Assembly: GCA_036502405.1 (NCBI GenBank)
Contig: DASXYP010000025.1
Span: 56,425-120,424 of the forward strand
Direction of reading: 5' to 3'
DNA length: 64,000 nt
Origin: Chersky-806 sp036502405
Lineage (GTDB): Bacteria; Actinomycetota; Acidimicrobiia; IMCC26256; JAENVU01
This document shows, one piece after another, positions 23,919-32,303 of this stretch. The position numbers were made by a program, and so were the translations under genes. The first letter of the stretch is position 1, and each line of letters opens with the position of its first letter. Below the pieces are notes generated by a model. That model was not told the origin of the DNA. It saw nothing but the letters and a program-made list of their open reading frames with translations, and ran no database searches.

Positions 23919-24941
23919 ATGGCGAAGACCACCGAGCCGGGCACCCGGAAGCAGTCGCTGCCCAAGCGCTGGCTCTACGTGCTGGCCACCACGAATCCCC
24001 CGAAGGGCGAGCTCGACCCGGTCTCGAAGTGGCTCTGGCTCACGCGCGCCGGTGTCCTGCCGATGACGCTGGTCGCCGCGGCGCTGGCCGGCCTGCTGGC
24101 CGTCTACCGCGACGCCAGCGTGAACTGGCTGTACTTCACGCTCGCCGCGCTTGGCATCGTGCTCGCGCACATGGCGAACAACATCATGAACGACCTCTTC
24201 GACCTCGAGGTCGGCACCGACACCGCGGACTACCCGCGCAACCTGTACTCGCCGCACCCGGTGATCTCGGGTGTCGTCTCGCGCAAGCGGCTCGCGATGT
24301 ACGCCCTCGTCGTCAACGTCTTCTGCCTGGCGATCATGATCTTCCTCACCGTCGAGCGCGGCTGGCCGATCGTCGCGTTCGCGCTCGGCGGGTTCCTTCT
24401 CTCGGCCGCGTACACCGCGCCGCCGCTCCGGCTGAAGAAGCACGGGCTGGGCGAGCCGACGGTGATCGCGGTGTGGGGACCGCTGATGGTCGGCGGTGTC
24501 TACTACGCGGCGACCGGTTCGATCCCGGGCGCGGTCGTCCTCGCCTCGCTGCCGTACGCGGTGCTGTGCACGACGGTGCTCATGGGCAAGCACATCGACA
24601 AGGCACCGTGGGACGGCCCGGCCGGGACGCACACGCTCCCGGTGATCCTGGGCGACAAGGTTGCGCGGGACGTCACCCGCGGCATGTTCCTCGTGTTCTA
24701 CCTGCTGGTCGGCGCGCTCGTCATCACCGGCATCCTGCCCGTGTTCACGCTGTTGGTGTTCGCGTCGTTCCCGCTGCTGGTGAAGGTGTGGAACGTGTTC
24801 GGCCGGCCCAAGCCGGCCGAGTCGCCGATGCCGAACCCCGTGTGGCCGCTGTGGTTCGCCCCGCACGCGTTCCTGCTCACGCGGCGCGCCGGAGGGCTGC
24901 TCATCCTCGGCATGATCGCCGGCGCGATCGCCGGCTTCTAG
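23919..24941 (+). CDS. UbiA-family prenyltransferase
   Basis: 340 residues with eight to nine hydrophobic helices. The first Asp-rich motif is NDLFDLEVGTD (residues 91-101); the second conserved loop is KHIDKAPWDGPAGTHTLPV, where MenA-like enzymes place their second Asp cluster. It should transfer a polyprenyl group onto an aromatic or quinone precursor, or a related acceptor, in the membrane. It stands alone, without men or ubi genes nearby, so the acceptor is uncertain. Its 3' end converges on the YihY gene with a 19-bp gap. Confidence 0.85.
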   Translation: MAKTTEPGTRKQSLPKRWLYVLATTNPPKGELDPVSKWLWLTRAGVLPMTLVAAALAGLLAVYRDASVNWLYFTLAALGIVLAHMANNIMNDLFDLEVGTDTADYPRNLYSPHPVISGVVSRKRLAMYALVVNVFCLAIMIFLTVERGWPIVAFALGGFLLSAAYTAPPLRLKKHGLGEPTVIAVWGPLMVGGVYYAATGSIPGAVVLASLPYAVLCTTVLMGKHIDKAPWDGPAGTHTLPVILGDKVARDVTRGMFLVFYLLVGALVITGILPVFTLLVFASFPLLVKVWNVFGRPKPAESPMPNPVWPLWFAPHAFLLTRRAGGLLILGMIAGAIAGF

Positions 24942-24960
24942 CCCGGCCGGACCGCGCCTC

Positions 24961-25932
24961 TCATGGCGCGTCCCTCCGCTGCTTGCGCTCCCAGAGCGTC
25001 GCGTTGAGAACCGCGGAGGCCGACATCGCGCGGCCGAGCAGGTAGAGCGCGAGCAGGATCCCGATCGCGGAGCCGAGCGCGCCGTAGGTCTCCGACGCGT
25101 GCGAGATCTTGCGGGCGAAGTAGAAGACGGTCAGCAGATGCATCGCCCAGACGATCAGACCGAACAGCAGGGATCCCGGGAGGAGGTCGGTGACCGACAC
25201 GTCACGTGCGTGAGGGAGCAGCCACGAGATCCACAGCCAGGCCCCGCCCCAGACCACGATGGCGGAGAGCCCGACGACGAGGCCGATCAGCGGATGGTCG
25301 GATCGCACCTTGCCGATGACCGCGGCGACGATCGAGGTCCCGAAGACGATCGCGATCAAGAGCAGTGCCGCCCGTGACGAGTTGCGGAGCCGGTTGAGCG
25401 GGACGCGCCACGCGAGCGCGTGCACCGCGCGGAGGGTCTTCACCACCGTCCGGGCGGCGAGGAACACCGCGAAGAGCCCGACCACGATGCTGATGACCTT
25501 CGTGCCGTCGGACTGGCGCTGCGCGTCGGAGACGGCCTTGGCGATGAGCCCGGTGAGCCCGGCGCTGCGGGCCACGTTCTGCCCGGACTTGTTCTGCAGG
25601 TCCGCTGCTGATCCGAAGCCGGTGACCAGGACGAAGACGTACGGGATGACGAAGATGAAGAGCCGGAAGGCGAGTGCGCCCGCCAGAACGCCGCCACCCG
25701 CGCCCAGGTCCCGCTCGTAGATGTGGAACCCGGCGTCGACGAAGTGGTTGGTCTCCCGCGACTGCTCGAGCCGCTCGTACGCGTCCTGAGCCCGCGCGTG
25801 GGCCCGGGTCATGCCGGTACGCGCGTGCGCGATTCGGCCCGCGGGCTTCTCCGGCTCGCCGGGCTCCGGCGTCCCGGGCTCCGGCGCCGGGGAATCCGCT
25901 GCGCCCGGGGGCGGGTCGATGTCCCGGGTCAC
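24961..25932 (-). CDS. YihY/UPF0761 (BrkB) family membrane protein
   Basis: 323 residues. A cytoplasmic Pro/Glu-rich N-terminus of about 60 residues precedes six transmembrane segments with the YihY pattern, including the segment after SHASETYGALGSAIG and the final ASAVLNATLWE. The family was once misnamed ribonuclease BN; its role is unknown, possibly envelope transport. A second member lies at 44583-45431. GTG start with TAACCT 6 nt upstream. Confidence 0.88.
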   Translation of the reverse strand: MTRDIDPPPGAADSPAPEPGTPEPGEPEKPAGRIAHARTGMTRAHARAQDAYERLEQSRETNHFVDAGFHIYERDLGAGGGVLAGALAFRLFIFVIPYVFVLVTGFGSAADLQNKSGQNVARSAGLTGLIAKAVSDAQRQSDGTKVISIVVGLFAVFLAARTVVKTLRAVHALAWRVPLNRLRNSSRAALLLIAIVFGTSIVAAVIGKVRSDHPLIGLVVGLSAIVVWGGAWLWISWLLPHARDVSVTDLLPGSLLFGLIVWAMHLLTVFYFARKISHASETYGALGSAIGILLALYLLGRAMSASAVLNATLWERKQRRDAP

Positions 25933-25938
25933 GGCGTG

Positions 25939-25944
25939 AGGTTA
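25939..25944 (-). promoter_or_regulatory. Leaderless -10 (TAACCT) for YihY gene
   Basis: Read on the minus strand, TAACCT ends 6 nt before the GTG at 25932. Confidence 0.5.
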
Positions 25945-26034
25945 CGTGCCGGGAGTCCTACGCTCTCGGGCACGGGTCAGGGAGCGGTCCCGGTCCACGG
26001 GCCGCGCCAACAGTGACGGGTCCGGGGGGAACCG

Positions 26035-27669
26035 ATGCTCGAGAGCACGATGCAGGACTTCCCGCTCACGATCGGGATGATCTTCCGACACGGGCGCGCG
26101 GTGTACGGCGACAGCGAGGTCGTGACGTTCGAGGGCACGGGCTCGCGGCGGGCGACCTTCTCCGAGGTCGGCGACCGGGTCGACCAGCTCGCCGGCGCGC
26201 TCGCGCGCCTCGGCGTGGGGACCGGTACCCGGGTCGGGACGTTCTGCTGGAACACCCAGGAGCACCTCGAGGCCTACCTGGCCATCCCCAGCATGGGTGC
26301 GGTGCTGCACACGCTCAACATCCGGCTGTTCCCGGAGCTGCTCACGTACGTGATCAACCATGCCGCCGACGAGGTGGTGATCGTCGACGACACGCTGATC
26401 CCGGTCCTGGCCAAGGTCGCACCCGACCTCACGACCGTCCGCACCTTCGTCGTCACCGGCACCGGCGACGCCGGCGCGCTCGCCGAGGCGACCGACGCGC
26501 AGATCGTCGGGTACGAGGACGTGCTCTCGGCCGAGCCGACGGGGTTCGCGTGGCCCGAGGTCGACGAACGGGCCGCGGCGGCGATGTGCTACACGAGCGG
26601 CACGACGGGCAACCCGAAGGGCGTCGTCTACTCGCACCGCTCGACCTGGCTGCACTCGTTCGGCGTGACATCGGCGAACGCGCTCGCGGTCAACGAGAAG
26701 GATCGCATCCTCGCGATCGTCCCGATGTTCCACGCCAACGCGTGGGGCCTGCCGTACGCGGGCTGGCTCGTCGGCGCGGACTTCCTGATGCCGGGCCGGT
26801 TCCTGCAGGCCGAGCCGCTCATGGAGTTCGTGGCCCAGGAGCGCCCGACCTTCTCCGGCGCGGTGCCGACGATCTGGGCCGACGTGCTCCGCTACGCCGA
26901 GGACCACCCGATCGACCTGTCGTCGTTCCGCATGATCGTGTGCGGCGGCTCGGCCGTGCCCCGCAGTCTCATGGAGGCGTTCGAGCAGCGTCACGGGGTC
27001 CGCATCGTCCAGGCGTGGGGGATGACCGAGACCAGCCCGCTCGCCGCGGTCGCCCATCCGCCGAGCCCCGTCGAGCTGGGGACCGACGAGGAGATGGACT
27101 GGCGGTCGCGCACCGGCCGCATCGTCGGTGGCGTCGAGCTGCGGATCGTGGACGACGCGGGCGCGCCGCTGCCCTGGGACGACGACGCGGTCGGCGAGAT
27201 CGAGGTGCGCGGCCCGTGGATCACCGCGTCGTACTACCTCGATCCGTCGCCGGAGAAGTTCGACGAGGGGTGGCTGCGCACGGGCGACGTCGGCTCGGTC
27301 AGCCCGAACGGCTACGTCCAGATCACCGACCGGGCCAAGGACGTCATCAAGTCCGGTGGGGAGTGGATCTCGTCGGTGGAGCTCGAGGGGCTGCTCATGG
27401 CGCACCCCGACATCGTCGAGGCCAGCGTGGTCGGCGTGCCCGACGAGAAGTGGGGTGAGCGCCCGCTGGCGTGCGTGGTGCGGAAGGACGGCACCGACAT
27501 CGGACCCGACGAGCTCTGCGAGTTCCTGGCGGGCCGGGTCGCGCGCTGGCAGCTCCCGGAGCGCTGGAGCTTCATCGAGGAGGTGCCGAAGACGAGCGTC
27601 GGGAAGTTCGACAAGAAGGTCCTGCGCGCCCGTCACGCGGCGGGCGAGCTCGACATCGAGACCGTTTAG
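26035..27669 (+). CDS. Fatty-acyl-CoA synthetase (AMP-binding, FadD type)
   Basis: 544 residues, full-length ANL-superfamily acyl-CoA ligase. The P-loop CYTSGTTGNPKG is near 185-196, the adenine motif QAWGMTETSP in the middle, the hinge TDRAKDVIKSGGEWIS, and the catalytic lysine in KTSVGKFDKK near the C-terminus. It activates a carboxylic acid (medium or long chain by similarity to this subgroup) with ATP and CoA. ATG 26035 follows GGGGGGA. Its stop abuts the stop of the convergent DMT transporter. Confidence 0.92.
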   Translation: MLESTMQDFPLTIGMIFRHGRAVYGDSEVVTFEGTGSRRATFSEVGDRVDQLAGALARLGVGTGTRVGTFCWNTQEHLEAYLAIPSMGAVLHTLNIRLFPELLTYVINHAADEVVIVDDTLIPVLAKVAPDLTTVRTFVVTGTGDAGALAEATDAQIVGYEDVLSAEPTGFAWPEVDERAAAAMCYTSGTTGNPKGVVYSHRSTWLHSFGVTSANALAVNEKDRILAIVPMFHANAWGLPYAGWLVGADFLMPGRFLQAEPLMEFVAQERPTFSGAVPTIWADVLRYAEDHPIDLSSFRMIVCGGSAVPRSLMEAFEQRHGVRIVQAWGMTETSPLAAVAHPPSPVELGTDEEMDWRSRTGRIVGGVELRIVDDAGAPLPWDDDAVGEIEVRGPWITASYYLDPSPEKFDEGWLRTGDVGSVSPNGYVQITDRAKDVIKSGGEWISSVELEGLLMAHPDIVEASVVGVPDEKWGERPLACVVRKDGTDIGPDELCEFLAGRVARWQLPERWSFIEEVPKTSVGKFDKKVLRARHAAGELDIETV

Positions 27670-28545
27670 CTATCCGGCGCGCGCCTGTTCGTCGTCGATC
27701 TCCTCCTCGAAGCGCGCGGCCGAGACCGAGAGGACGACGACCGCGGCGATCGTGACGACCGCGGAGAGGACGACGAGCGTCCACTCGAGCGGGCCGCTCG
27801 CCGTCAGCAGCTCGCCGAGCATCAGGAAGCCGAGGAGCGAGCCGACGACGGGCTCGCCCGCGGTGAGCGTCGGCAACGAGGCCTGGAGCGCGCCGGCCTG
27901 GAACGCGGACTGGTTGAGCAGGAGCGCGACGGCTCCGGCCGCGAGCCCGGCGTACGGCTCCCAGCTGGTCACGAACGCGCCGAGGCCCTCGCCGAGCTCG
28001 GTGACCGCGGACTTCGTGAGCACCGCGGTGAGGCTGTAGATCAGCGTCGTCGCGAGCGCGAGCAGCACCGCACGCGGCGTGTTGCGGGTCCGCATCGCCG
28101 CGATCGTGCACGCCGCGATGACAGGTACGAGCACGAGCGCGGCCACGATCCACGCGTGGGTCGACGCGAAGTCACGGCCCTCGGTCGGGGCGCCCACGAC
28201 GAGGAAGACCGCGAGCCCCACGCTCATCGCCACCGCTCCGACCCAGTCGCGTCCCTCGAGCCGGCGGCCCTCCCACGCCGCGCCGAGGGGCAGGGCGAAC
28301 AGGAGCCCGGTGCACAGCAGGGGTTGGACCACGATCAGCGAGCCCAGCCCGAGGGCCAGCGCCTGGAGCCCGAAGCCGCTCCAGTCCGCCACGGTGCCGA
28401 GGAGCCACAGGGGACGCCGGAACAGCCGCCAGAGCAGGCCCGGCCGCATCGAGAGGGACTCCGGGACCTCACGGGCGGCCCGTTGCTGGAGGACCGAAGC
28501 GAGCGCGTAGGCGACCGCGGCGAGGAGCGCGAGAGGGACGGCCAT
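27670..28545 (-). CDS. DMT/EamA-like membrane transporter, paralogue 1
   Basis: 291 residues, nine to ten transmembrane helices. The opening AVAYALASVLQQRAAREVPESLSMRPGLLWRL and the segment GSLIVVQPLLCTGLLFALPL are shared almost word for word with the gene at 31254-32135. Both resemble the DMT superfamily and, in the N-terminal part, NIPA-like (DUF803) Mg2+ transporters. The transported solute is unknown. ATG 28545 has a TACCTT box 9 nt upstream. Confidence 0.82.
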   Translation of the reverse strand: MAVPLALLAAVAYALASVLQQRAAREVPESLSMRPGLLWRLFRRPLWLLGTVADWSGFGLQALALGLGSLIVVQPLLCTGLLFALPLGAAWEGRRLEGRDWVGAVAMSVGLAVFLVVGAPTEGRDFASTHAWIVAALVLVPVIAACTIAAMRTRNTPRAVLLALATTLIYSLTAVLTKSAVTELGEGLGAFVTSWEPYAGLAAGAVALLLNQSAFQAGALQASLPTLTAGEPVVGSLLGFLMLGELLTASGPLEWTLVVLSAVVTIAAVVVLSVSAARFEEEIDDEQARAG

Positions 28546-28554
28546 GCCCGGGCG

Positions 28555-28560
28555 AAGGTA
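28555..28560 (-). promoter_or_regulatory. Leaderless -10 (TACCTT) for DMT paralogue 1
   Basis: TACCTT on the minus strand ends 9 nt before ATG 28545. Confidence 0.4.
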
Positions 28561-28648
28561 CTGCCGCCCGGGCGCCGCCGCCGCGGAGCGCTCGAGCGCA
28601 GCCGGGTCGACGACCCCTGCAAACCGGGACGCGCGGGGGTGCCGGGGC

Positions 28649-28654
28649 TACCAT
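28649..28654 (+). promoter_or_regulatory. Leaderless -10 (TACCAT) for glycosyltransferase gene
   Basis: TACCAT ends 9 nt before ATG 28664; two other ATGs in between are out of frame. Confidence 0.4.
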
Positions 28655-28663
28655 GATGGGTCG

Positions 28664-30433
28664 ATGCAGCGGCGTATCTTGATCGTCTCTGCTTCCATGG
28701 GCGCAGGGCACGATGGCGCCGCGCGGGAGCTCGAACGCCGCCTCGAGGCCGAAGGGCACGAGGCGAAGATCATCGATTTCCTGGACTGCTGCCCGTTCGG
28801 CATCGGGTGGTTCATCAAGTGGAGCTATCTGCTCCAGCTGCGGTTCGCGCCCTGGTCCTACGACCTCACTTACCGGCTCTGGTACAAGCTGCCGTCGTCG
28901 TGGGGGTTCATCGTCCGGCTCGACACCTTCGTCGCCGGCCGGCGGTTGCGGAAGGCGATCCGCAAGAGCGACGCCGACGTCGTCGTCTCCACCTACCCGC
29001 TGTCGTCGCTGGTCCTCGGGAACATGCGGAAGAAGGGCTGGCTCAAGGTTCCGGCGGTGACCTTCCTCACCGACTTCGCGGTGCACCCGCTCTGGGTCCA
29101 CCCCGACATCGACGCCCATGTCGCCACCAGCCCGTTCGCAGCGGAGACGGCGTCGGAGCGCGGGGGCAAGGACGCGCGCGCGTCCGGCCCGCTCGTGTCG
29201 GAGAAGTTCTCGGACGCGTTCGGTCCCGCGCGTGCCGTCACGAGGCAGAGCCTCGGGATCGGGCCGGACGAGCGCGCCGTGCTCGTCGTCGCGGGGTCCT
29301 GGGGGGTCGGCGACGTCGTCGGCACCGTCGAGGCGATCATCCGCGCAGGGACCTACCACCCGGTGACGGTGTGCGGCCGCGACCAGGCGCTGAAGGTCAC
29401 CCTGGAAGAGCTGGGCGCGGGGACCGTGCTCGGGTGGACCGACGAGATGCCCGCGCTGATGGCCGCCTGCGACGCCATGGTCGAGAACGCGGGCGGGCTC
29501 ACGGCCAACGAGGCGTTCGCGGTCGGTCTGCCGGTCGTGACCTTCAAGCCGATCGCGGGGCACGGCAAGGACAACGCCGAGGGCATGGCCGAGATCGGCG
29601 TCTCGCGCTACGCCCGCTCCGAAGACGAGCTGCGGGACGCGCTGGAAGCCGTCACCCGGCCCGGGCCCGCGCGCGACGAGCAGGTCGGCCGGGCTGCGGC
29701 GTTGTTCGCCGGCGACGCGAAGGTCGACGTGCTCGAGCTCGCCGAGCATCGGGACCGCGAGCAGGTCGCAGTTCCCATCCGTGAGCCGAAGGCCCAACGG
29801 CGGCTCACCGGGGTGGTCGGGGTGCTCGTCCTGCTGTACCTCGGGCTCACGCTCGGCGCCCAGGCGGTGTCCGCGATGGGGGTCGGTGTCGCGCGGGCGC
29901 CGAAGAGCGCACAGTCCGAGGTGTTCGTCGGCGTGCGGCTCACGGACCAGCAGCTCGGCAGCACCCGCATCCAGCGCCAGCTCCGGGGCATGGGCGTCAC
30001 CGCGATCATCGACGGGCACGTGGCCCGCCGCGAGGGCGCGGCGCTCGAGCGGCTCAACCACCGCCACGTCGACATCGGCAACGGCGGGTGGGGCAGGGGC
30101 CGGCCGTTCCGCTTCCTGCGGGCGAAGAACGACGTGGCCAAGACCGCCGACCTGATCCGGACCACCACGGGCTACAAGGTGCGCGAGTTCGTGCCCGAGC
30201 GCCGGCTCGACGCGTTCGACCAGATCTGGTGCCGCCGGCGCGGCCAGCGCCTCATCGAGCCCGATTCGGTGTTCAAGCCGGAGCGGGTGCCGGACTCGGT
30301 GAAGGCCCGCAAGGTGTACGTGCTCGACGGCCGGGAGCGGGACACCGAATCGCTGCGCGTCGCGCTGGTCGACTTCCGCGACGTCGTCAACCAGGCTGGG
30401 CTCTCGGTCTCCTCGCTGGCTCAGCTCCGGTGA
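28664..30433 (+). CDS. MGDG-synthase-like glycosyltransferase fused to a degenerate deacetylase-like domain
   Basis: 589 residues. Residues 1-375 match the processive-diacylglycerol-glycosyltransferase/MGDG synthase family: RRILIVSASMGAGHDGAARELERRL, then FLTDFAVHPLWVHPDIDAH, GWTDEMPALMAACDAMVENAGGLTANEAFAVGLPVV. A transmembrane segment at about 380-405 is followed by a 170-residue outside domain. Its strand order parallels the NodB deacetylase in the next gene (GVRLTDQQL, RGMGVTAIIDGH, TTGYKVREFVPER) but the Asp-Asp and His-x3-His metal residues are missing. It probably glycosylates a lipid at the inner membrane face. The GTGA overlap with the deacetylase supports a joint pathway. Confidence 0.8.
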   Translation: MQRRILIVSASMGAGHDGAARELERRLEAEGHEAKIIDFLDCCPFGIGWFIKWSYLLQLRFAPWSYDLTYRLWYKLPSSWGFIVRLDTFVAGRRLRKAIRKSDADVVVSTYPLSSLVLGNMRKKGWLKVPAVTFLTDFAVHPLWVHPDIDAHVATSPFAAETASERGGKDARASGPLVSEKFSDAFGPARAVTRQSLGIGPDERAVLVVAGSWGVGDVVGTVEAIIRAGTYHPVTVCGRDQALKVTLEELGAGTVLGWTDEMPALMAACDAMVENAGGLTANEAFAVGLPVVTFKPIAGHGKDNAEGMAEIGVSRYARSEDELRDALEAVTRPGPARDEQVGRAAALFAGDAKVDVLELAEHRDREQVAVPIREPKAQRRLTGVVGVLVLLYLGLTLGAQAVSAMGVGVARAPKSAQSEVFVGVRLTDQQLGSTRIQRQLRGMGVTAIIDGHVARREGAALERLNHRHVDIGNGGWGRGRPFRFLRAKNDVAKTADLIRTTTGYKVREFVPERRLDAFDQIWCRRRGQRLIEPDSVFKPERVPDSVKARKVYVLDGRERDTESLRVALVDFRDVVNQAGLSVSSLAQLR

Positions 30434-31236
30434 ACCGCCGCCGGCGCTCGTCGTTCGATGGCGGTCCGGCGGTCGAGCGCCGGAGGCCCTCGGGAACGGG
30501 GCGGCGGCTCGCGCCGCTCGGGATCGGGGTCGGCGTCGGGGTCGCGGCGGCCGCGGCCGTGCACACCGCGCCCTCGTTGATCGCGCTCTCCTCGATCGGT
30601 CGCCACGTCGCGCCGTCGCTCGCGGGGGTCGGCGACCGTGGGCACGTCGCGCTGACCTTCGACGACGGCCCGGATCCGGCGTCGACGCCCGCGGTCCTGG
30701 AGGCGCTCGACGAGCTCGGGTGGCGGGCCACGTTCTTCATGTTGGGCGAGATGGTGCGCAAGGCGCCGGGCCTCGCTGCCGACGTCGCGGCCGCGGGCCA
30801 CGAGGTCGCGGTCCACGGCGACCGGCACCGCACCTTGCTGCGCCTCGGCCCGCGCACCACGCGCGACGACATCCAGCGCGCGACCGACGAGGTCGCGGCG
30901 GCAACCGGGACCCGACCCGCGTGGTACCGGCCGCCGTTCGGGACCCTCTCGGTCGGTGGCCTGCTGGCGGCTCGGAGCCTCGATCTGCACGTGGTGCTGT
31001 GGACGGCCTGGGGTCGCGACTGGCGGGCCGATGCGACCGGCACGTCGGTGGCCGGCGACGTGCTCGACGGCTTCGTCGCGGGCGGGACCGTGCTGCTCCA
31101 CGACTCGGATTGCACCTCGGCCCCCGAGAGCTGGCGGGCGACGCTCGACGCGCTCCCACTGCTCGGCAAGGGCTTCGCCGATCGCGGCCTCGTCGTCGGC
31201 CCGGTCGGCGAGCACGGCATCACTGCGTCGCGGTAA
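30430..31236 (+). CDS. Polysaccharide deacetylase (NodB domain), membrane-anchored
   Basis: 268 residues. One N-terminal hydrophobic segment (about 32-50) likely anchors it. The NodB domain is intact: TFDDGPD near residues 77-83 with both Asp, HGDRH (H-x3-H) near 129-133 for the metal, RPPFG near 167, and VLLHDSD near the end with the catalytic His. It should de-N-acetylate a cell-envelope glycan or glycolipid outside the membrane. Coupled to the glycosyltransferase by GTGA. Confidence 0.9.
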   Translation: MNRRRRSSFDGGPAVERRRPSGTGRRLAPLGIGVGVGVAAAAAVHTAPSLIALSSIGRHVAPSLAGVGDRGHVALTFDDGPDPASTPAVLEALDELGWRATFFMLGEMVRKAPGLAADVAAAGHEVAVHGDRHRTLLRLGPRTTRDDIQRATDEVAAATGTRPAWYRPPFGTLSVGGLLAARSLDLHVVLWTAWGRDWRADATGTSVAGDVLDGFVAGGTVLLHDSDCTSAPESWRATLDALPLLGKGFADRGLVVGPVGEHGITASR

Positions 31237-31253
31237 GGGCGGCCCTCGTACAG

Positions 31254-32135
31254 ATGGTCGTCGCCCTCGCGCTCGGAGCGGGGCTCTGCTACGCGCTCGC
31301 GTCGGTGCTGCAACACCACGTCGCGGCGCAGCAGCCGCCCGAGCTGTCGCTCCGGCCCGGACTGCTCCTCCAGCTGGTCAAGCGCCCGCTGTGGCTCCTG
31401 GGCATCGTCTTCGACGTCGGCGCCTATCTGCTCGAGGCCGCGGCCCTCTCCGTCGGTTCGATCGTCGTCGTGCAGCCGCTGCTCGTCAGCGGCCTGCTGT
31501 TCGCGCTCCCGCTCTCGGCGATCGGGCGCGTCGGCAAGCCCGGCCGGCGCGAGTGGGTCGCCGCGGTCGCGCTGACGCTCGGCATCGCCGCGTTCGTCAC
31601 CATTGGATCACCGCACGGGGGCTCGTCGCAGGCACCGATCTGGCAGTGGGCGATCGTCTTCGGCGTGTGCGGGGCGATCGCGGGCGTCGCGATCGTGCTC
31701 TCGCGCGGCGCGCCGGCGCACGTCCGCGCGCTCAGCCTCGCGTTCGCCACCGGTGCGACCTACGCCGTGACCGCGGCGCTGACCAAGACCGTCGTCGACG
31801 TGCTCGGTGACCACGGGGTCTCGGGGGTCATCGGCGCGTGGGAGACGTACGCGCTCGCGATCGTGTCGGTCGCGGGCCTGCTGCTGAACCAGAGCGCGTT
31901 CCAGGCCGGGCATCTCGCCGCGTCGTTGCCCGCGCTCGCGGTCACGAACCCGGTGCTGTCGTCGATCATCGGCGTCACGCTGTTCGGCGAGGTGCTGGGG
32001 GCGACCGGCCCGCTCGCGATCACGGTCACTGCGATCGCGGTCGTGGTCATGATCGCAGGGACGATCAGCCTGTCCCGCTCGCCGCTGGTGACCGGCGAGG
32101 ACGCGCACCCCGCCATCACGCCCGCCGCTCCGTGA
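31254..32135 (+). CDS. DMT/EamA-like membrane transporter, paralogue 2
   Basis: 293 residues, paralogue of 27670-28545: LCYALASVLQHHVAAQQPPELSLRPGLLLQLVKRPLWLLG and SIVVVQPLLVSGLLFALPL align directly, as does LLLNQSAFQAG near helix 7. Here it is 17 bp downstream of the deacetylase and probably in its operon, which hints that the transporter serves the same glycolipid pathway. Substrate unknown. Confidence 0.82.
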   Translation: MVVALALGAGLCYALASVLQHHVAAQQPPELSLRPGLLLQLVKRPLWLLGIVFDVGAYLLEAAALSVGSIVVVQPLLVSGLLFALPLSAIGRVGKPGRREWVAAVALTLGIAAFVTIGSPHGGSSQAPIWQWAIVFGVCGAIAGVAIVLSRGAPAHVRALSLAFATGATYAVTAALTKTVVDVLGDHGVSGVIGAWETYALAIVSVAGLLLNQSAFQAGHLAASLPALAVTNPVLSSIIGVTLFGEVLGATGPLAITVTAIAVVVMIAGTISLSRSPLVTGEDAHPAITPAAP

Positions 32136-32303
32136 CCGCTCTTCCGCTCTTGCGCCTTCGGCGCAGGCCGCTCGGGCCCCGTCTCGGGCGCCGGGCGGCG
32201 GCGAGTCGGGTGTGCGCTGCCCTCGACTTTGCGGCGGCGATGAATTGCGCGCCGGTTCGCGGTCTCATGAGGTGAAGCGGCCAACCCCCTGGAGGATCCT
32301 GAC
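32136..32303. other. Intergenic spacer with double hairpin
   Basis: 168 bp with no ORF supported. It contains family D element 32151-32178 and the ribosome site GGAGG (32291-32295) of the next gene. Nothing else recognised. Confidence 0.5.
32151..32178 (+). repeat. Double hairpin element, family D copy 1
   Basis: TGCGCC-TTC-GGCGCA is followed at once by GGCCGCTCGGGCC (itself a GGCC/GGCC stem). The second half recurs exactly at 39500-39512 behind another TTC-loop hairpin. Position after the DMT gene suggests termination. Confidence 0.55.
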
